Assembly (NCBI RefSeq): GCF_964340395.1
Contig: NC_135567.1
Location: 13,901,306 to 13,965,305, forward strand
Length of the DNA stretch: 64,000 bases
Reading direction: 5' to 3'
Source of the DNA: Glandiceps talaboti
Lineage: Eukaryota; Hemichordata; Enteropneusta; Spengelidae
Of the stretch, positions 12,300-25,489 are shown in pieces. The first letter of the stretch is position 1. Every line of letters starts with the position of its first letter. Below the pieces are notes generated by a model, which was given only the letters and a program-made list of their open reading frames with translations, was not told where the DNA came from and did not search any database. The position numbers and the translations under genes are program-made.

Positions 12300-12880
12300 T
12301 ACTTAGATTTTGAGCAAGAAAAATAGTGTAGGGTGTAACCTATCATTACTGTCCAAAATGAAGTGGAAAATACAACAAAAATAACAAAAGATGAGAAAAA
12401 TGTGAATTTCTTCAGCGTCGGTCGGAAATAGTTTGGAATTTTGATCAAAGGTAGTAGCATACAATACACCCTATCATTACTAACCAAAATGAACTGGAAA
12501 ATTGGCAGAAAATAACAAAAAGGGAGAAAAGTCAGAATTTCTTAAGTGTCTGTCAGAAATAGTATGGAATATTGGTCCAAAGTATTAGAATATGGTGCAG
12601 CATATCATTTCTTGCCAAAATGAACTGGAAAATTGGAAAAAAAATAACAAAAGATGTGAAAAATGTGAGACTCTAAACTGTCGTATCGATTTAGTTCTGA
12701 AATGCTGATCAAGAATAATGATTTAAGGTATAACCTATCATTACAGTCACAAACAAAGAAAAAAATCTTCAAAGAATGACAAAAGGTGAAAATTCTTGAG
12801 TTTATGACCTGTTGTCTGGATTTAGTTCTAAATTCTGGCCAAGAATAAAAATAGGACATACCCTATAATTTCAGATGAAA
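12300..12880. repeat. Tandem repeat, about 130-140 bp unit, four diverged copies
   Basis: 'tatcattactgtccaaaatgaa', 'aaataacaaaagatgagaaa' and 'cggaaatagtttggaat' recur in order starting near 12330, 12470, 12600 and 12730. Confidence 0.75.
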
Positions 12881-14030
12881 AGTGACTGAAAATCTTTAGA
12901 AAATATAAGGAAAATTATGTATGTAGTTCGACAATAATGCTGAAGTTTTTGCACGTATTATGTGTGGATTCTATGTCTGCCTCATAATTACCTCAGGTTG
13001 GAGTTGCTTTGGAATGCAAACAATAAAAATGTTTATTTTAGAGGAAATTCCAACAGTACAAAAAAAGTTCAATGAATTACATGGGGGACATTTTTTCATC
13101 TGTCGTACGAGCATAACTTGACAGTTGCATTCAATTAATTATTTTACTTGGGACAAAAATTTTAGTAATTTTGTTGTTCACCAACATTACAGCTATAAAC
13201 CTAAATTCCTGACTGTGGGGGACAACCTTAAAGAAATACAAAATATGTCCTTGAATATTAATCATTAAAGGTACCTGTCGGAGGGGAATGTCAGAAATTT
13301 TTGCACCTTCAAATTTCGAGTAACAGACCTACATACCAGGGACACCCCTGCATAGAATTTAGGACAGAGAAAAATGAGCGTTGAAGACCCAGCGTGAACT
13401 TAGATCCATTTATCGATATAGAACCTGTTTTTAAACCAGGTCAGTTACCAGACTATATTTCAGTCTAGAAAATCACTTAATTTGACAAAAAATTCTCATT
13501 TTGTCGTGGCACAACTGCAAAATTTTGACCAATAAGAAATAAGAAAGCCTAATTTGGTCATGTGACTTGTAGGTCGTTCACCTCAGGTTTCTGTGCTCCA
13601 CCAAAAAATGTTGACAGAAAAAAGGAAAAAGCAAAAAAAAAAAGGCCAACACATTTTCACTTCATCACAAAAGTTTTCAGTATTTGGAAATTACATTAAA
13701 CTTCAAAAATTATTTGAAAATTTGCAAATCTGCAAAAAAAAATCTCACCAAACAGTAATTTTGTAGTTTATTGCAGTTTGCAAGAAACAACTTGTTATGT
13801 AGTCATTAAAATATTTCTTGGGATTAAAAAACCGTAAGAGGGTGTCAAATTCCTTCCAAAGTTGAATATTTTGAGGCTTAGATAATGTTTCTTGTGGTTT
13901 TTATCCAATAAACAACCTCCCTACTTCAGGAAGCCATACACAATGTTGTTTTGGTCAGCTTGAGACTGTTGTACAAATAAGGAAGTACCATCTATGAATA
14001 TTAATAAGCAGCTAAACAAATAAGGTAATC

Positions 14031-14167
14031 TCATGAATATTCATGACTCATCCAAAGACTGTTTGTCGTGAATATTCATGTATGCTAATTCAGCAGTCAG
14101 CTGGTTACAGGTGTATAGAATCAGTGCAATACATTCTTCTACATAGTCTGCTGTAAAGTTTATAAAG
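14031..14167 (+). promoter_or_regulatory. Candidate promoter of the short MCC transcript
   Basis: TATAAAG at 14161-14167 lies 44 bases before an ATG with good context (GCAATGG, 14211). Upstream are a perfect 16-bp palindrome TCATGAATATTCATGA (14031-14046) overlapping a TGACTCA AP-1-type site (14044-14050), a second TGAATATTCA (14069-14078) and ATGCTAAT (14081-14088). Promoter function is inferred from motif arrangement only. Confidence 0.4.
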
Positions 14168-14210
14168 TCAGGGACATTATATCTGTGATGGTGTGTGTTT
14201 GCCGATAGCA

Positions 14211-14240
14211 ATGGTCAAAAAAATGATGTCGAATTTACAA
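14211..14240 (+). CDS. MCC: Candidate first coding exon of MCC (short isoform)
   Basis: ATG at 14211 opens ten codons (MVKKMMSNLQ) ending exactly on a consensus donor, CAA|GTAAGTACAG. The exon ends in phase 0, matching the phase-0 start of the exon at 25376, so the mature N-terminus would read ...SNLQ-LHLAALASLKG. Vertebrate MCC has a short isoform with a brief N-terminal exon spliced at this same point in the protein. The ATG has a purine at -3 and G at +4, and a TATA box lies 44 bases upstream. Transcript data would be decisive. The long EF-hand-containing N-terminus known in vertebrates was not found in this window. Confidence 0.5.
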
Positions 14241-14964
14241 GTAAGTACAGATTTTCACAAGAATTTTAGATCTATTTTATGGTAGTCAGTGTGAACTGCT
14301 ACATTGTGGTCTTTCTACACAATAGGTACATGTGTTTGTGTTTGTATACATTGTACACAGAGCAAGTCTGTATGTAACTGGTATAGTGTGTTCACATGTG
14401 TAGGTATTGGATAATTTAGTGTACTGTGTATTGCTCAAAGTAATGCTTTCGTGTGTTATTGTTTATAGTACAAACAGCAAGTTTGTAACGGGAATAGTAT
14501 GCTAACGTGTAGATATATGATTTAGTGTACTGTGTATTGCTCAAAGTATTGCTTTGGTGTGTTATGGTTTATAGTGAACCATAGGGGGTCCAAGAGTGAA
14601 CACAGAGCAGTGTGTCCACATGTGTAGGTATTGGGTAATATAGTGTACTGTGCATTGTTCAAATTACTGCTTTCGTACGGTTTATAGTGAACACAGCAAG
14701 TCTGTAACAGGTAGTGTATGCTAACATGTGTCGGTATATATAGTGTACTGTGTATTACTGAAACTTAGCTTTCATGTGTTACGGTTTTAAAACTATGCAG
14801 TCACCATAAGTTCAATGTCAAGGGCTTGAACCTTGAGTAACAGGTCGGTACAATGAGGGTAAAAATCGATTTTAAAAATCCCCTCTCTAAAATTTGCTAG
14901 GTTGAGTAATACACTCTCTCCCCTCCCTTCTTGTTGTCCCCCAAAGAGGGACATTATAGTTCAA

Positions 14965-15310
14965 TGCTCAAATTTAACTTGTATATGCCTGGCAGTCATA
15001 TTTTGCCAAGTGAACTGTTTCAGCTACAACTAGTTCCTATTGATTTCCATTCGTCGAACAGACTACACACCTTCATTTGGTAGTCGAGATACAATGTTTA
15101 GTAGTCTATGTGTCCTGGACTACAGCTAATTTGGTAGTCGAGATACAATGTTTAGTAGTCTATGTGTCCTGGACTACTGCTAATTTGGTAGTCTAGATAC
15201 AATGTTTAGTAGTCTATGTGTCCTGGACTACTGCTAATTTGGTAGTCTAGATACAATGTTTAGTAGTCTATGTGTCCTGGACTACAGCTAATTTGGTCAT
15301 CTATAATCTA
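14965..15310. repeat. Dispersed repeat copy 2, with an internal 54-58 bp tandem
   Basis: Same family as 7010-7190. The portion 'aatttggtagtcgagatac', 'aatgtttagtagtctatgtg', 'tcctggactac' is repeated four times in tandem. Confidence 0.82.
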
Positions 15311-15879
15311 GATACAATATTTTAGAAGTCTGTGTCGTGGACTGCAGATTTTGAAACATGTTCTCAAAATATTATTTTAGTTTCATTGTTTGAGGCTACA
15401 GTTTTGTTGTGAAGGGCAAACACTAGAATAATTCTCAAATTTCTTAATTTCATGTCCTTGTAAAAAAATTCAGGAATTATTGTTTACCTGTGTAAATTAC
15501 TCTGAAAATCAAAAGAACTGTATTCTGCAGACTACAATTTTATATGAACATGGACCAAAATGATATTTCTAACCACCTACCCACATTTCATTAAATTTTC
15601 TGTCGAAAAATTTTGAGCAAAAAAAAGGAAAGAGAATTGTGACAAAACTAATTTTATCAGCAAACTGCGTATTAATTATCATTGAGCTAGGGTGTGAATG
15701 TAGGAATAGGGATAGGATTAGACCCCCTAACATAGGCAAAATTCATACTTCTAACATTGAGAGCCCCACTATGCTTCTACTACTCTACAGGTGTCGGACG
15801 AACTATTTTATTGACACTTTTTTTCAAAGCATAGAAGAAATATGTAAGACAGAAAAATTTCAACCAGTTAAAATATGAA

Positions 15880-18000
15880 ATTCTTGACAGGGCAGGGGGA
15901 GGGAATATTTAGTCCACTATAAATTTATGCATATACTACAGGTGTTGGGGCGAACACTTTTTTGGGCAGAAGAAATGTTTATTAAGTCGGAAGAATTTCT
16001 GAAGCCAGTAGGTTAAAATGTGAAATTCTTGAGATGACCAGGCCATGAAAGTTTTAGAAATAAGAATAGAGAAAGAGATTTATAAGTCGTAACACCTGTA
16101 GGAAAAACATTTGAAGGGGAGGTGTTACCTTAGTAGAAGAATTTCATGGGAATGATAGGAATTTTGAAATAAAGTAAAAGTTCACTTGAGATTTGTAGAC
16201 ACAAAGTGTGGGGGACTGAGAGGTGGATACGGGGTCAGACGTTTTTACAGTGAATACGTAAACCTGTAAGGTGAAACAGTTGGTTTAATGTAGAACTATG
16301 CAAGTCAGCGGATTACGATCAAAATTTTGGTCCAAAAATTACAAATTTTAAAAAAATTTGTCATCTGTAAATGAGTCTTTTCAGAATTTTTCAAATTTTC
16401 ACAAATTTTGAAAAAAAAATCAAAAAATTTGGTCCTAAAATACTTTTCAGAATTTTCTCTAATTTTCTCAAATTTGTTCAAAATTTGTCAGAAACCAAAA
16501 TGTCTTGAGAAAGTAGACAAAATGAAAGGAGGGGAGGTGAATTTCGGTACGATACCTTCCATTGTTGTGTAATGAACTATCGAAGTGAAAAATTAGAAAA
16601 AGGAGAGAGAATATTTCTGAAAGTTTCTTGACATCAAGTGAAATGAAATTAGGAAGGGAGAAAGAATCCGGGATTCTAAGAATTAAAAAAATGTTTTGAA
16701 GTTGAATTTATTTGAAATATGTGTTGAAACTTTTTCAAAATCTGTTTTACATACATGTCCCATTTATATTTTATGAGGACAGCTAATTGTCTGGAATTCC
16801 TCGGTATTCACTCTCCATTGTCACGAGAATACACAGTACAAATTTGATTTAAAATATTCCTACAACCTTGAAATTAATGAACCAGAAAGAGTACGATGTG
16901 TGGTGTTACACCCCTATGTTCTAGATAAATAGAGTAGCCCTCCCATTGGAACATATGGGGAGATACCAATATATTAGAAACAGGGGGTTGAAATTCAAGT
17001 TTTTTCGTTGCCAGCATATAAACTTTGTTTGGTGTAAGGTCAGTGGGTCCTCAAGGTCAAACATAAGCACCTTTAGGGTCTAAATGTGTGTTTTTCACTA
17101 CAATAGTCAGTCAAAACACTTGAGCTCCTCAACAATCAAACCGTATCCCAGCATAAATTTTCAAACAAAAATTTTTGTTTTTTGTGAAATTTTGGCAAAT
17201 TTCAACTGCATTTTAGACTGCAATCGAAAAAATAATAAAGATAAAGAGATTGTGACCAAAATTCTTTTCAAAAAATAACAAATTTTTGGAAAAAAACATT
17301 TGTGAAAAGAGTCGAACATTTTTTCACTGTCTGGCAGCAAGGATTAGAGTGGATAGGTAGTGTGGATTTCACATGTTAAAACAACCAAACAGATCTTTGA
17401 AGTGTGTTGTTATGTTTCAAGGGTAGCCTGTCCAGGAATGGTGTGATTGATGACAGGTATGTGAATACTCCTCTTGAGCGTCCGACAGCCTTGACATTTG
17501 AGATATATGGATCCGTACGACACATGACGTATGGCTTTTGTCAATGATTTTCATTTATTTTCAAAACAATTGTCCAGTCACTCTCAGCAAAAAAATAGTT
17601 TGGACCTTATATGCATAGGTTTTCAACAAAATAACTTTCAAGTGGTTTTAGTCGCTAAAAAATTACACAAAATTTGTAAAAAAAAAAAATTGAAAATTAA
17701 TCAAAAATGGTATACAATGTAGTAGTTACATGTACTTACAACATCATAAAAAGTAAAACAAGTGTCTTAATTATCAAACTTCAAAAATTTGGATTAGAAG
17801 TTAGAGTATATTGTCAATGGAGAAGTGTAGAAAAAAAGTGTCTAAAAATATGTCAAGAAGCTCTCTACACCTAAGCTTGGAGTGGAAAGCTTCTTGACAT
17901 AGTACATGTAACACAAGTCTCTGGGTGTAGAACATTTTTGAGGTCGTAACACTAAGACGAGTCATTTGGCTAGAGAGCATCTTGAGATGGTAACATAAGA
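15880..18000. other. Intron/intergenic stretch without a supported gene
   Basis: AT-rich DNA with short duplicated phrases ('aattctgaagccagtaggtt' type) and no coding signals. If the first exon at 14211 is right, this lies in MCC intron 1. Confidence 0.4.
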
Positions 18001-18039
18001 CAAATCTTGTGTGGAGATATAGTCTTTAAGATACATGTT

Positions 18040-18412
18040 TCTTGTCACGATGACATTACTTGCCATGACGACATTTTTTGCCATGACTTTTTACTTTGTC
18101 AGACATTATTTGCCCCGATGACATTACTTGCCACGATGACATTACTTGCCACGATGACATTACTTGCCATGATGACATTTTTTGCCATGACTTTTTACTT
18201 TGCCACGATGACATTATTTGCCACAATGACATTACTTTGCCACGATGACATTACTTGCCATGGTGACATTACTTTCTACGATGACATTACTTGCTACGAT
18301 GACATTACTTGCCACGATGACATTACTTGCCATGATGACATTACTTGCCACGATGACATTACTTGCCACGATGACATTACTAGCCACGATGACATTACTT
18401 GCCACACTATAA
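18040..18412. repeat. 18-bp minisatellite, about 20 copies
   Basis: The unit CACGATGACATTACTTGC is repeated with few changes. The period is a multiple of three, so both strands show repeat-coded open frames. These are not genes. Confidence 0.93.
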
Positions 18413-18484
18413 GCTAGCTTATCACTCATGAGAAGCCTGATCATGCTGATAGTGGTTGAATAACATGACATATTGTACAGTCTA

Positions 18485-18660
18485 CTTGAGATAATAACAC
18501 CAAGACGAGTCACTGGGCTTGACAACGTCTTAAAGATTCTAACACCAAGACAAGTCTCTGGGTTTGACAGCGTCTTAAAGATTCTAACACCAAGACAAGT
18601 CTCTGGGTTTGACAGCGTCTTAAAGATTCTAACACCAAGACAAGTCTCTGGGCTAGGTCT
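18485..18660. repeat. 45-bp minisatellite, about 3.7 copies
   Basis: The unit 'AGATTCTAACACCAAGACAA' plus 'GTCTCTGGGTTTGACAGCGTCTTAA' repeats nearly perfectly. Open frames on both strands are repeat artefacts. Confidence 0.92.
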
Positions 18661-19194
18661 AAAAATGATGACTTGGTCAGGTGTGACATCAATGATTGAC
18701 ATACATCAACTTAGTGGTTCATTTAACTTCAGAGTGATCAAATGATAACACTTGTGTTCTGGAAATAAACCGGATGTTTATAGTCCTAGAAAGAAGATAA
18801 AAATCTATCAATAGAATCAAATAGAATTAAGGTATTTGTCAAACAATCTGATCTTACCAATATGTAGTGTTAAACCTGAGACTTGATCTAAGATTACATT
18901 CTAGATATCACCACAAATTAACGAAACATTAGTTTGTAAGATACAGATAGTTGTGCCACACTCAGCCAGCACTCAAAGTAATAATGCGAAGGGGACTCTG
19001 AATACCGGGAGATGAACACTGGTTGAGAAGCCTGATAGGACTGACAAGATGATGTACCTTAGAGTCTAACAAAACATACATGTATGTCTTGTCAAAACCA
19101 ATGTACTGGGTTAGTTTTGACTTTAGCCTAGATACTGCTAGTCTAGTTCCTATCCAACCTGTGAAATAAGATTGGCACACACACCATATTACAC

Positions 19195-19395
19195 ATTTTC
19201 ATATACACATACACAGATACACACGCACATACACACACACGCACATGCACACGCATGCACACACACACACATACATACATACATACATGCACACACACAC
19301 ATACATACATACATACATACATACATACATACATACATACATACATACATACATACATACATACATACATACATACATACATACATAAACACACA
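19195..19395. repeat. (CA)n and (CATA)n microsatellite
   Basis: Alternating CA followed by about 30 CATA units to 19386. All overlapping open frames are low-complexity artefacts. Confidence 0.97.
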
Positions 19396-20759
19396 CTAAA
19401 AAATCACCCCAAAAATTTGTCACAAAATTTTGCTGAGCTCCGGACAAAAAGAAAATAATTTGCTTCAGAGGGAGGTATTGGCTCAACAAAAAAATAGCTA
19501 TGCAGGTCATCAAGTGATTTTATGTTTGCCGACTGTAATTATGAAGACAGTAATTCACTCGTCAATCATCGTGTTTACAGTATAGTTCAGTCAAACACAT
19601 ATTTCCGACTGATCAAGAATTCTAGAAAAAATACCGATGAAGTGGCCCTGAAGAGTTTTGAGAAGCCACAAAGTGACATCATGGTGTCAGACATTGTTCC
19701 ACTGCACACCTGTCAAGGATATTGTCTAAACCCTCAAGGTTTCAGGAAGGAAATTGTTTGTTGTTTGTCTTTGCTCTTTGTTGCCAAAAGTCATGTTGAC
19801 AAAAATTTTTGGCTTTTTGACAATTTTTGTAACGTTTGTTCTTTATTTTGGACTAGAGTAATAGAACTTATTGTTATATAAGAAATGGTGTCAAAATTTT
19901 AGTCCAAAAGTGAGAAAATTCACTGGAAAATCAAGAAAAGTTGACAAGACTATCAACTTTGCATACTCCAACTTTGCCCTGCAGTAAAGGGGTTAAGCTG
20001 CTTAAGACTTTATGTCAACTTCCGATGTTGTTGTAGTGTTTAGATCACCTCACAGATAGCTTCTTGAACTTTGTACATAAATCAAAAGCTCACTACCACT
20101 ACCGCACACATTCAAGTAGCAAATAATGCAGACTACAGAAGAAGATGGAAAATTGAAACTCAATATTTTTATGAAATTTAAACAGATTTGATAATTTTTA
20201 TCCCAGGATTTTAGTACAAATTTATTACTTCCGATAATTTGTATGATTTTACTCAAAAATATAGAGGTTTACCAAAAAGTTATTTAAAAACCCACAAATT
20301 TATATCGAACAATTTTGGTAGAAAATTGAAAAAAATTTCAGTTATGAAATTATTTTTACATCAAGTCCAACATTTTAATACAGATTTATTAATTATTAAC
20401 ATTTCTATAATGTCACTCTAAAATAAAGATGAGATTTTGAAAAAAATTCTTTGAAAAATAAAAATTTATATCACGCAGTTTTAACCAGAAAGTCACGGAG
20501 AACAGGTTTTCATTCTCTTGAAACTTACAAGTGCATCAATGTAAGAATTTTGAAAGAAAGCTGTAAATATTTTTTGACTATTTCATCTCAATATATGCTG
20601 GAATTTTAGGTAATTTTCTTTCAACTAAAAACCACCCAAAATTGGGTTTTGTTGTTCAGTGTAGTTTATAAGTTCCAATGGCAGTGTCAAGCCTGTTAAA
20701 GATAGATAACTAAATCTGTTAGAATTTATTCGACTTGACACTGTAATGAAATTATGGGT

Positions 20760-21165
20760 ACAAATTGATTCCAAGGCCTGTCTTGAGTACATTTTACTGT
20801 AAATATTTTACTGTAATTACTTTGACATTGTAGGGAAGGCATAATTTGATTCGAGGCTTGTCTCAAGTACAAATATAGTGACTTTGACATTTTACAGAAT
20901 TCATCTAGTGCAATTTGAATCCAAGGCTTGTCTCAAGTACAAATACAGTGACTTTGACATTTTACAGAATTCATCTGGTGCAATTTGAATCCAAGGCTTG
21001 TCTCAAGTACAAATAAAGTGACTTTGACATTTTACAGAATTCATCTGGTGCAATTTGAATCCAAGGCCTGTCTCAAGTACAGATAATACATTTGTGTAGT
21101 GACTTTGACATTTAGGAATCTATAAGGTTCAATTTGATTCCAAGGCTTGTCTCAAGTACATCTGA
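20760..21165. repeat. Tandem repeat, about 65-bp unit, six copies
   Basis: 'ccaaggcttgtctcaagtac', 'aaatacagtgactttgacat' and 'tttacagaattcatctggtg' recur in order. Confidence 0.88.
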
Positions 21166-21308
21166 CATTGGCATTGCAATCCCATGACGATGTTTACATG
21201 ACAAACAGTTTTGGTTTTATTCATGACTTTCACAATCATTCTGTGTTGGTGTAATTTGCTACAAGATCTCAAGGTTTTCACATTCTCATGGAGAAATGTC
21301 AACCACTG

Positions 21309-21400
<92 letters not shown>
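21309..21400. repeat. (TC)n microsatellite running into an assembly gap
   Basis: About 45 TC units continue directly into the N run, so the true array length is unknown. Confidence 0.97.
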
Positions 21401-21500
21401 NNNNNNNNNNNNNNNNNNNNNNNNNNNNNNNNNNNNNNNNNNNNNNNNNNNNNNNNNNNNNNNNNNNNNNNNNNNNNNNNNNNNNNNNNNNNNNNNNNNN
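21401..21500. other. Assembly gap, exactly 100 N
   Basis: One hundred N placed at the end of a TC microsatellite. This is a conventional unknown-length gap, so coordinates downstream may not reflect true distance. Confidence 0.98.
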
Positions 21501-22744
21501 AAGACAGAAAGTAAAAAAATATTTTCAAATTGATTTGTGACAATACTATTCATTCTTGGAGTGTAGTGTAATCCCAGACATCATGCTTACACTAGGTCAA
21601 AGGTCAATACATTGAAACCATTCAGGCTTTGAACCAGCTAATGTGTGTGGGTTACCTAGCAACAGTAAATCAGTAAAATATTTGCATTATCAGACAATTT
21701 GTTGACTTCAAGTTTAATAGAATAATATTACTAAGTATTTAGGTTTAAAGGAGCATGTTGAATAAGAAGTAAAATTTAGGTGAGAAAAATTTTGTAAAAA
21801 AATTTTTGAAAGTTTTGGAAAATTTGTGAAAGTTTTTGTTCGAGCATAAACAACACATGTGCAATGTTCTGTCTAGGTTCATGAATTTAACCTCGTACAC
21901 CAAAATTTACAATTAGCTCACCAAAGCATTCACCAAGTATCCACCATGGTTTCGTCAGTGTTTTCTGAAGTTACAACACATGCGTGACTTCAGCCAATTG
22001 TCCCAAAGTTGGTAATGTCCCCATCACGGTTCAAAGATGGTTGTAAAAAAAAACAGATGAAGCCATAGTGGATATCTGGTGAAAGCTTTGGTGAGATAAT
22101 TGAAAATTTTGGTGCAATACGAAGTTAAATTAATGAACTTAAATACCTCTATTGCCTGTTATCCATAGTTGGATTGATTCTAGATTTTGTAATAAATTCA
22201 TCAAAAAAAAAGAATTATCTGAAAGAAGTAATGTCGAAGGATTGAGATGGTACGGAACAAAATTTTACTAATTATGTGAGAAAGTTGGATTGAATTACAG
22301 GCCGAGTTATTGGACTGTGTGCTTGACAGCAATATTTTGATTTGTCACATGACACTAAATATTTGGTCTAAAAGTTATTGAATTCATAGAAATTATAATT
22401 TTAGCAGTTGGAACCTAAAAAATTGATGTTGGCCTTCAGTGTAAAATAATTTTGAGATTCGACAAAAAGTGTATGGAAAAAATTTTGTTCAAGTGAAATT
22501 GGCGGGAAGATTTTACTGAAGTTTGAAACTTTAATATTATTTAAGTTCAGTTATCAGTCCCAAAATGTTACTTTGTTGCTTTTTGCCAAATTCCAATTAA
22601 TTTGAGATTCAACAAAAAGTAGTAGGAAATAGGTCTTTTATTCAAATTAAATTGGCGAGAAAATAGCACCAAGGTTGGAAACTTGATACAAGTTCTGTTA
22701 CTTTGTTGCTTTTGTAATTGTTGGTTGCTACAAGTTAACTCTTT

Positions 22745-23840
22745 GTCAAGTGTGACCAATCGCCAAGGTTGCAACAGTAAACCATGAAATTAGATCATAT
22801 GATTGCCATGGGGGAGTCAGATAAACAGACATAAAAAAGACAAACGTGTGACATCAACCGTGATCATAGAACGTGAATCTTAAAAATAGAATGTGTCATA
22901 ACCAAGGCTGCGACAATAAATTATATAGTATGATTGCCATGGTCAAGATAGATAACAGACAAAAAAAAGAAAAATGTGTGATGTTGTGTGACGTCAACCA
23001 TGCTTATATACGCCATGAATCTTGAAAATTTATGTATATGTCAACAACGAAGGCTGTGACAATAAACCATGAGATTACATGTATCATGCATGATTGTCAT
23101 GGTCAAGATATAACTTCAGACATCAGACCGTGGACAAACGGAACCAGTTACAAACAGGGAAAGTAAACACCTGGATTGAATAAATAACACTTGGCTCAGC
23201 ATGTTGGAACAACAGAGATTTGTATTAAACACCATGGTTTGATAAGAACAGTTTTATGGTCTCTTTATGTGTACATGAAATACCAGGGGAACTTGACATT
23301 CGTTTGTGAACTATTATGTAAAGTGGTCATAAAACTGTTCTTATCAAATGATGGAATGTAATACAAGTCTTTACTTCCAACATGCTGTGTCAAGTGTTAT
23401 TAATCTAATCCAGTTGTTTACTTTCCCTATTTGTAACAGGTTCCGTTAGCCCACAGTCTGATGTCGCAGTTGTAGATAAACACAAAGGTGTGATGACAAC
23501 CATGGTCATAAGATAAATGTTGAAAATTGAAACGTCTTCGTCTGACGATGATCAAGGTTGCGACGATACACCATGAAATTACTATTATGATTGCAATGGC
23601 CGTGATTTGATAAACACAAAAGTGCTGACGGCGACCATGACTGTGGTGACGTTCAAGTTTTGAAAGTATTTTTAACGACAACAAGCTGTGACATAAAGGG
23701 TAAAAAGACATTACTGGGATGACTGCCATTGCCATGACTGGATAAACACAAAAGTCTGTCGACAGCCATGACAGTGATGTCAAACTTTTAAAAGTACTTC
23801 TGACAGCACTACCAAGGCTGCGACAATAAAGCGTGAAAAG
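22745..23840. repeat. Diverged tandem array ('aaggctgcgacaataaacc'), split by a foldback element
   Basis: Units of about 120-150 bp carry 'aaggctgcgacaataaac', 'atgattgccatggtcaagat' and 'gataaacagacaaaa', and recur from about 22750. The array resumes after 23466 with 'gataaacacaaaggtgtgat' and 'gcgacgatacaccatgaaat'. Confidence 0.75.
23119..23465. mobile_element. Foldback element, 140-bp inverted arms and a 69-bp spacer
   Basis: The arm 23119-23258 (begins GACATCAGACCGTGG, ends ATAAGAACAGTTTTATG) pairs with 23328-23465 (begins CATAAAACTGTTCTTAT, ends CACAGTCTGATGTC) along nearly its whole length. It interrupts a tandem array, so it is an insertion. No obvious target duplication and no coding capacity. 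Confidence 0.8.
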
Positions 23841-25375
23841 ACATCATTCGAAGCACGTTCCATTCGCATATCAATCTCATTGCAGTCTAATAGTCTTGAC
23901 CATTAGTGCATGTTACCGTGACGATACATTGTAGTGAAATTGACATATTATTGTAAAGTTTTTAAAGTGTCAATGTATGTGTTTGAAGAAACAAACAAGA
24001 GTCACGCCATGCGCATTTTACTGAAATTCAACTGTTGCCCCGTCAAAAGCGGTTTTCTGTAGTCGGAAGAAAAGAAACATGAGTTTCCTTTCACAAGTTC
24101 ACTATAAGGTCACACTAGATGTTTCTTCTCAATTCTCAATTTTTCTCCGACTTACGGAAAGTGATTCTTAATTGAAATATTTGTAGTTATGAGCGGGTGG
24201 TTTGCTCGCATGTCCCCACAATCATCTCGTAAATTAGTTGTCTAAAAAAGTGCCGATCTAATTGCCGAAATTCCGCTAACCGTTTTAGAATGTTATTGTA
24301 CTATTGTGCAGGTCTGCAAATAGAAACTGTCGTCTGAACCCATAATCATTTACATACCTTAGTCGAAATAGTCGACATAACAAACTGTTGTCATGGCAAC
24401 TAGAGGACGTTAACCTGTAAATCAGACTGCTTGTTTGTGATATTGAGGGTAGTGAAGCAGAAAACCACTGGCCTTCACAATCAAAGGATGTCAGCTGGTA
24501 TAGTGTCTCTTCCTAAAAGTTTTGTCGAATATTATAGGAGGAGATTTTGGGCAAATATTTCCATGTTTGGCATCTTTTAACTATATTTTCTTGCCACCAT
24601 TTTATTTTGTAAACCATTTTATAGCTTTATTGTCTAAAATCAATTCTAATTTAAGTAAAAAGTTTCAAAAAATTTACAATTTTGGGGGAAATATTTTAAT
24701 ATTTATAGCCACTTTTAACTGTATTTTTTGCCACCATTTCATTGTATAAACTATTTAATAGCTTTATTGCCTAAAATGAATTCTAAATAAAAAGAAAATT
24801 TTTTTAAGCTTGAGAATTTTTGTGATTTGTAAATGTTGTTCGACACAAGGCTTTGTCTGTCTGTGTCTGTGTGAATGAGATATACATGTATTAGTTGAAA
24901 AATACATCTCATTGTAGATTTCTGCTTAGTACTGCATGTTGAGGTGTGAATTATTGTGTTCTCTAAAAAATGTATTTTGGCAGAATATTGTTATTTTTGC
25001 TCTTCGTGTTGTAAACATTGACATTAGTGCATTTATTTTATCATTTAGTAACTTCTTTCTGTACATTAATGTAGACTTTGAAAAAAAAAAATTCAAAATC
25101 TGAGAAAATTTGTTTAGTGAATTAAAATAACTTTTTGGCCCAAAATAATCAGAACATTTCATTCCTCCAATGTATTTTTCTGCAGGTTTATTTGTTTGAT
25201 ATTTGATTACTCAAAAGCCAACATTCAGCGGAATCAAATTTTTGTTGAAAAGTGAATTGCACAGTCAGCATTATGCTAACTAGTCATTTGTTACAGCCAA
25301 TCAGATGTTAGAATTTTTGGAAGTCAATAAATTTACATATTAATCATGTCACACACCTGTTCTGTTTTGTTACAG
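23841..25375. other. Sequence upstream of the first conserved MCC exon
   Basis: No coding region is supported. An RFX-type X-box, GTTGTCATGGCAAC, lies at 24387-24400. Two similar AT-rich blocks (about 24570-24660 and 24700-24790: 'tattttcttgccaccatttt', 'aatagctttattgcctaaaa') form a short tandem. Confidence 0.45.
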
Positions 25376-25489
25376 TTACATCTGGCTGCACTGGCCTCTC
25401 TGAAAGGAGAAATAATCGAATTGACGAATCGGCTTCAACATGTGACAGCTGAGAGAGACTCCTTGGAGAGAAAATTTGTCAAAGCACAG
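25376..25489 (+). CDS. MCC: MCC exon 1 of the conserved body
   Basis: Acceptor TTTTGTTACAG, donor CAG|GTAAAA; 114 bp, phase 0 to 0. Encodes LHLAALASLKGEIIEL... through KFVKAQ, the start of the first coiled coil and the point shared by long and short vertebrate isoforms. Confidence 0.95.

Noticed and set aside
18007-18702. 136- to 156-codon frames on both strands
   Set aside because: Products of 18-bp and 45-bp minisatellites whose periods are multiples of three.
19522-19881. 119-codon frame with mixed composition
   Set aside because: No recognisable motif, and the second half is low-complexity K/F/V-rich text. Not enough to call an exon, though the first 70 residues are worth a search.
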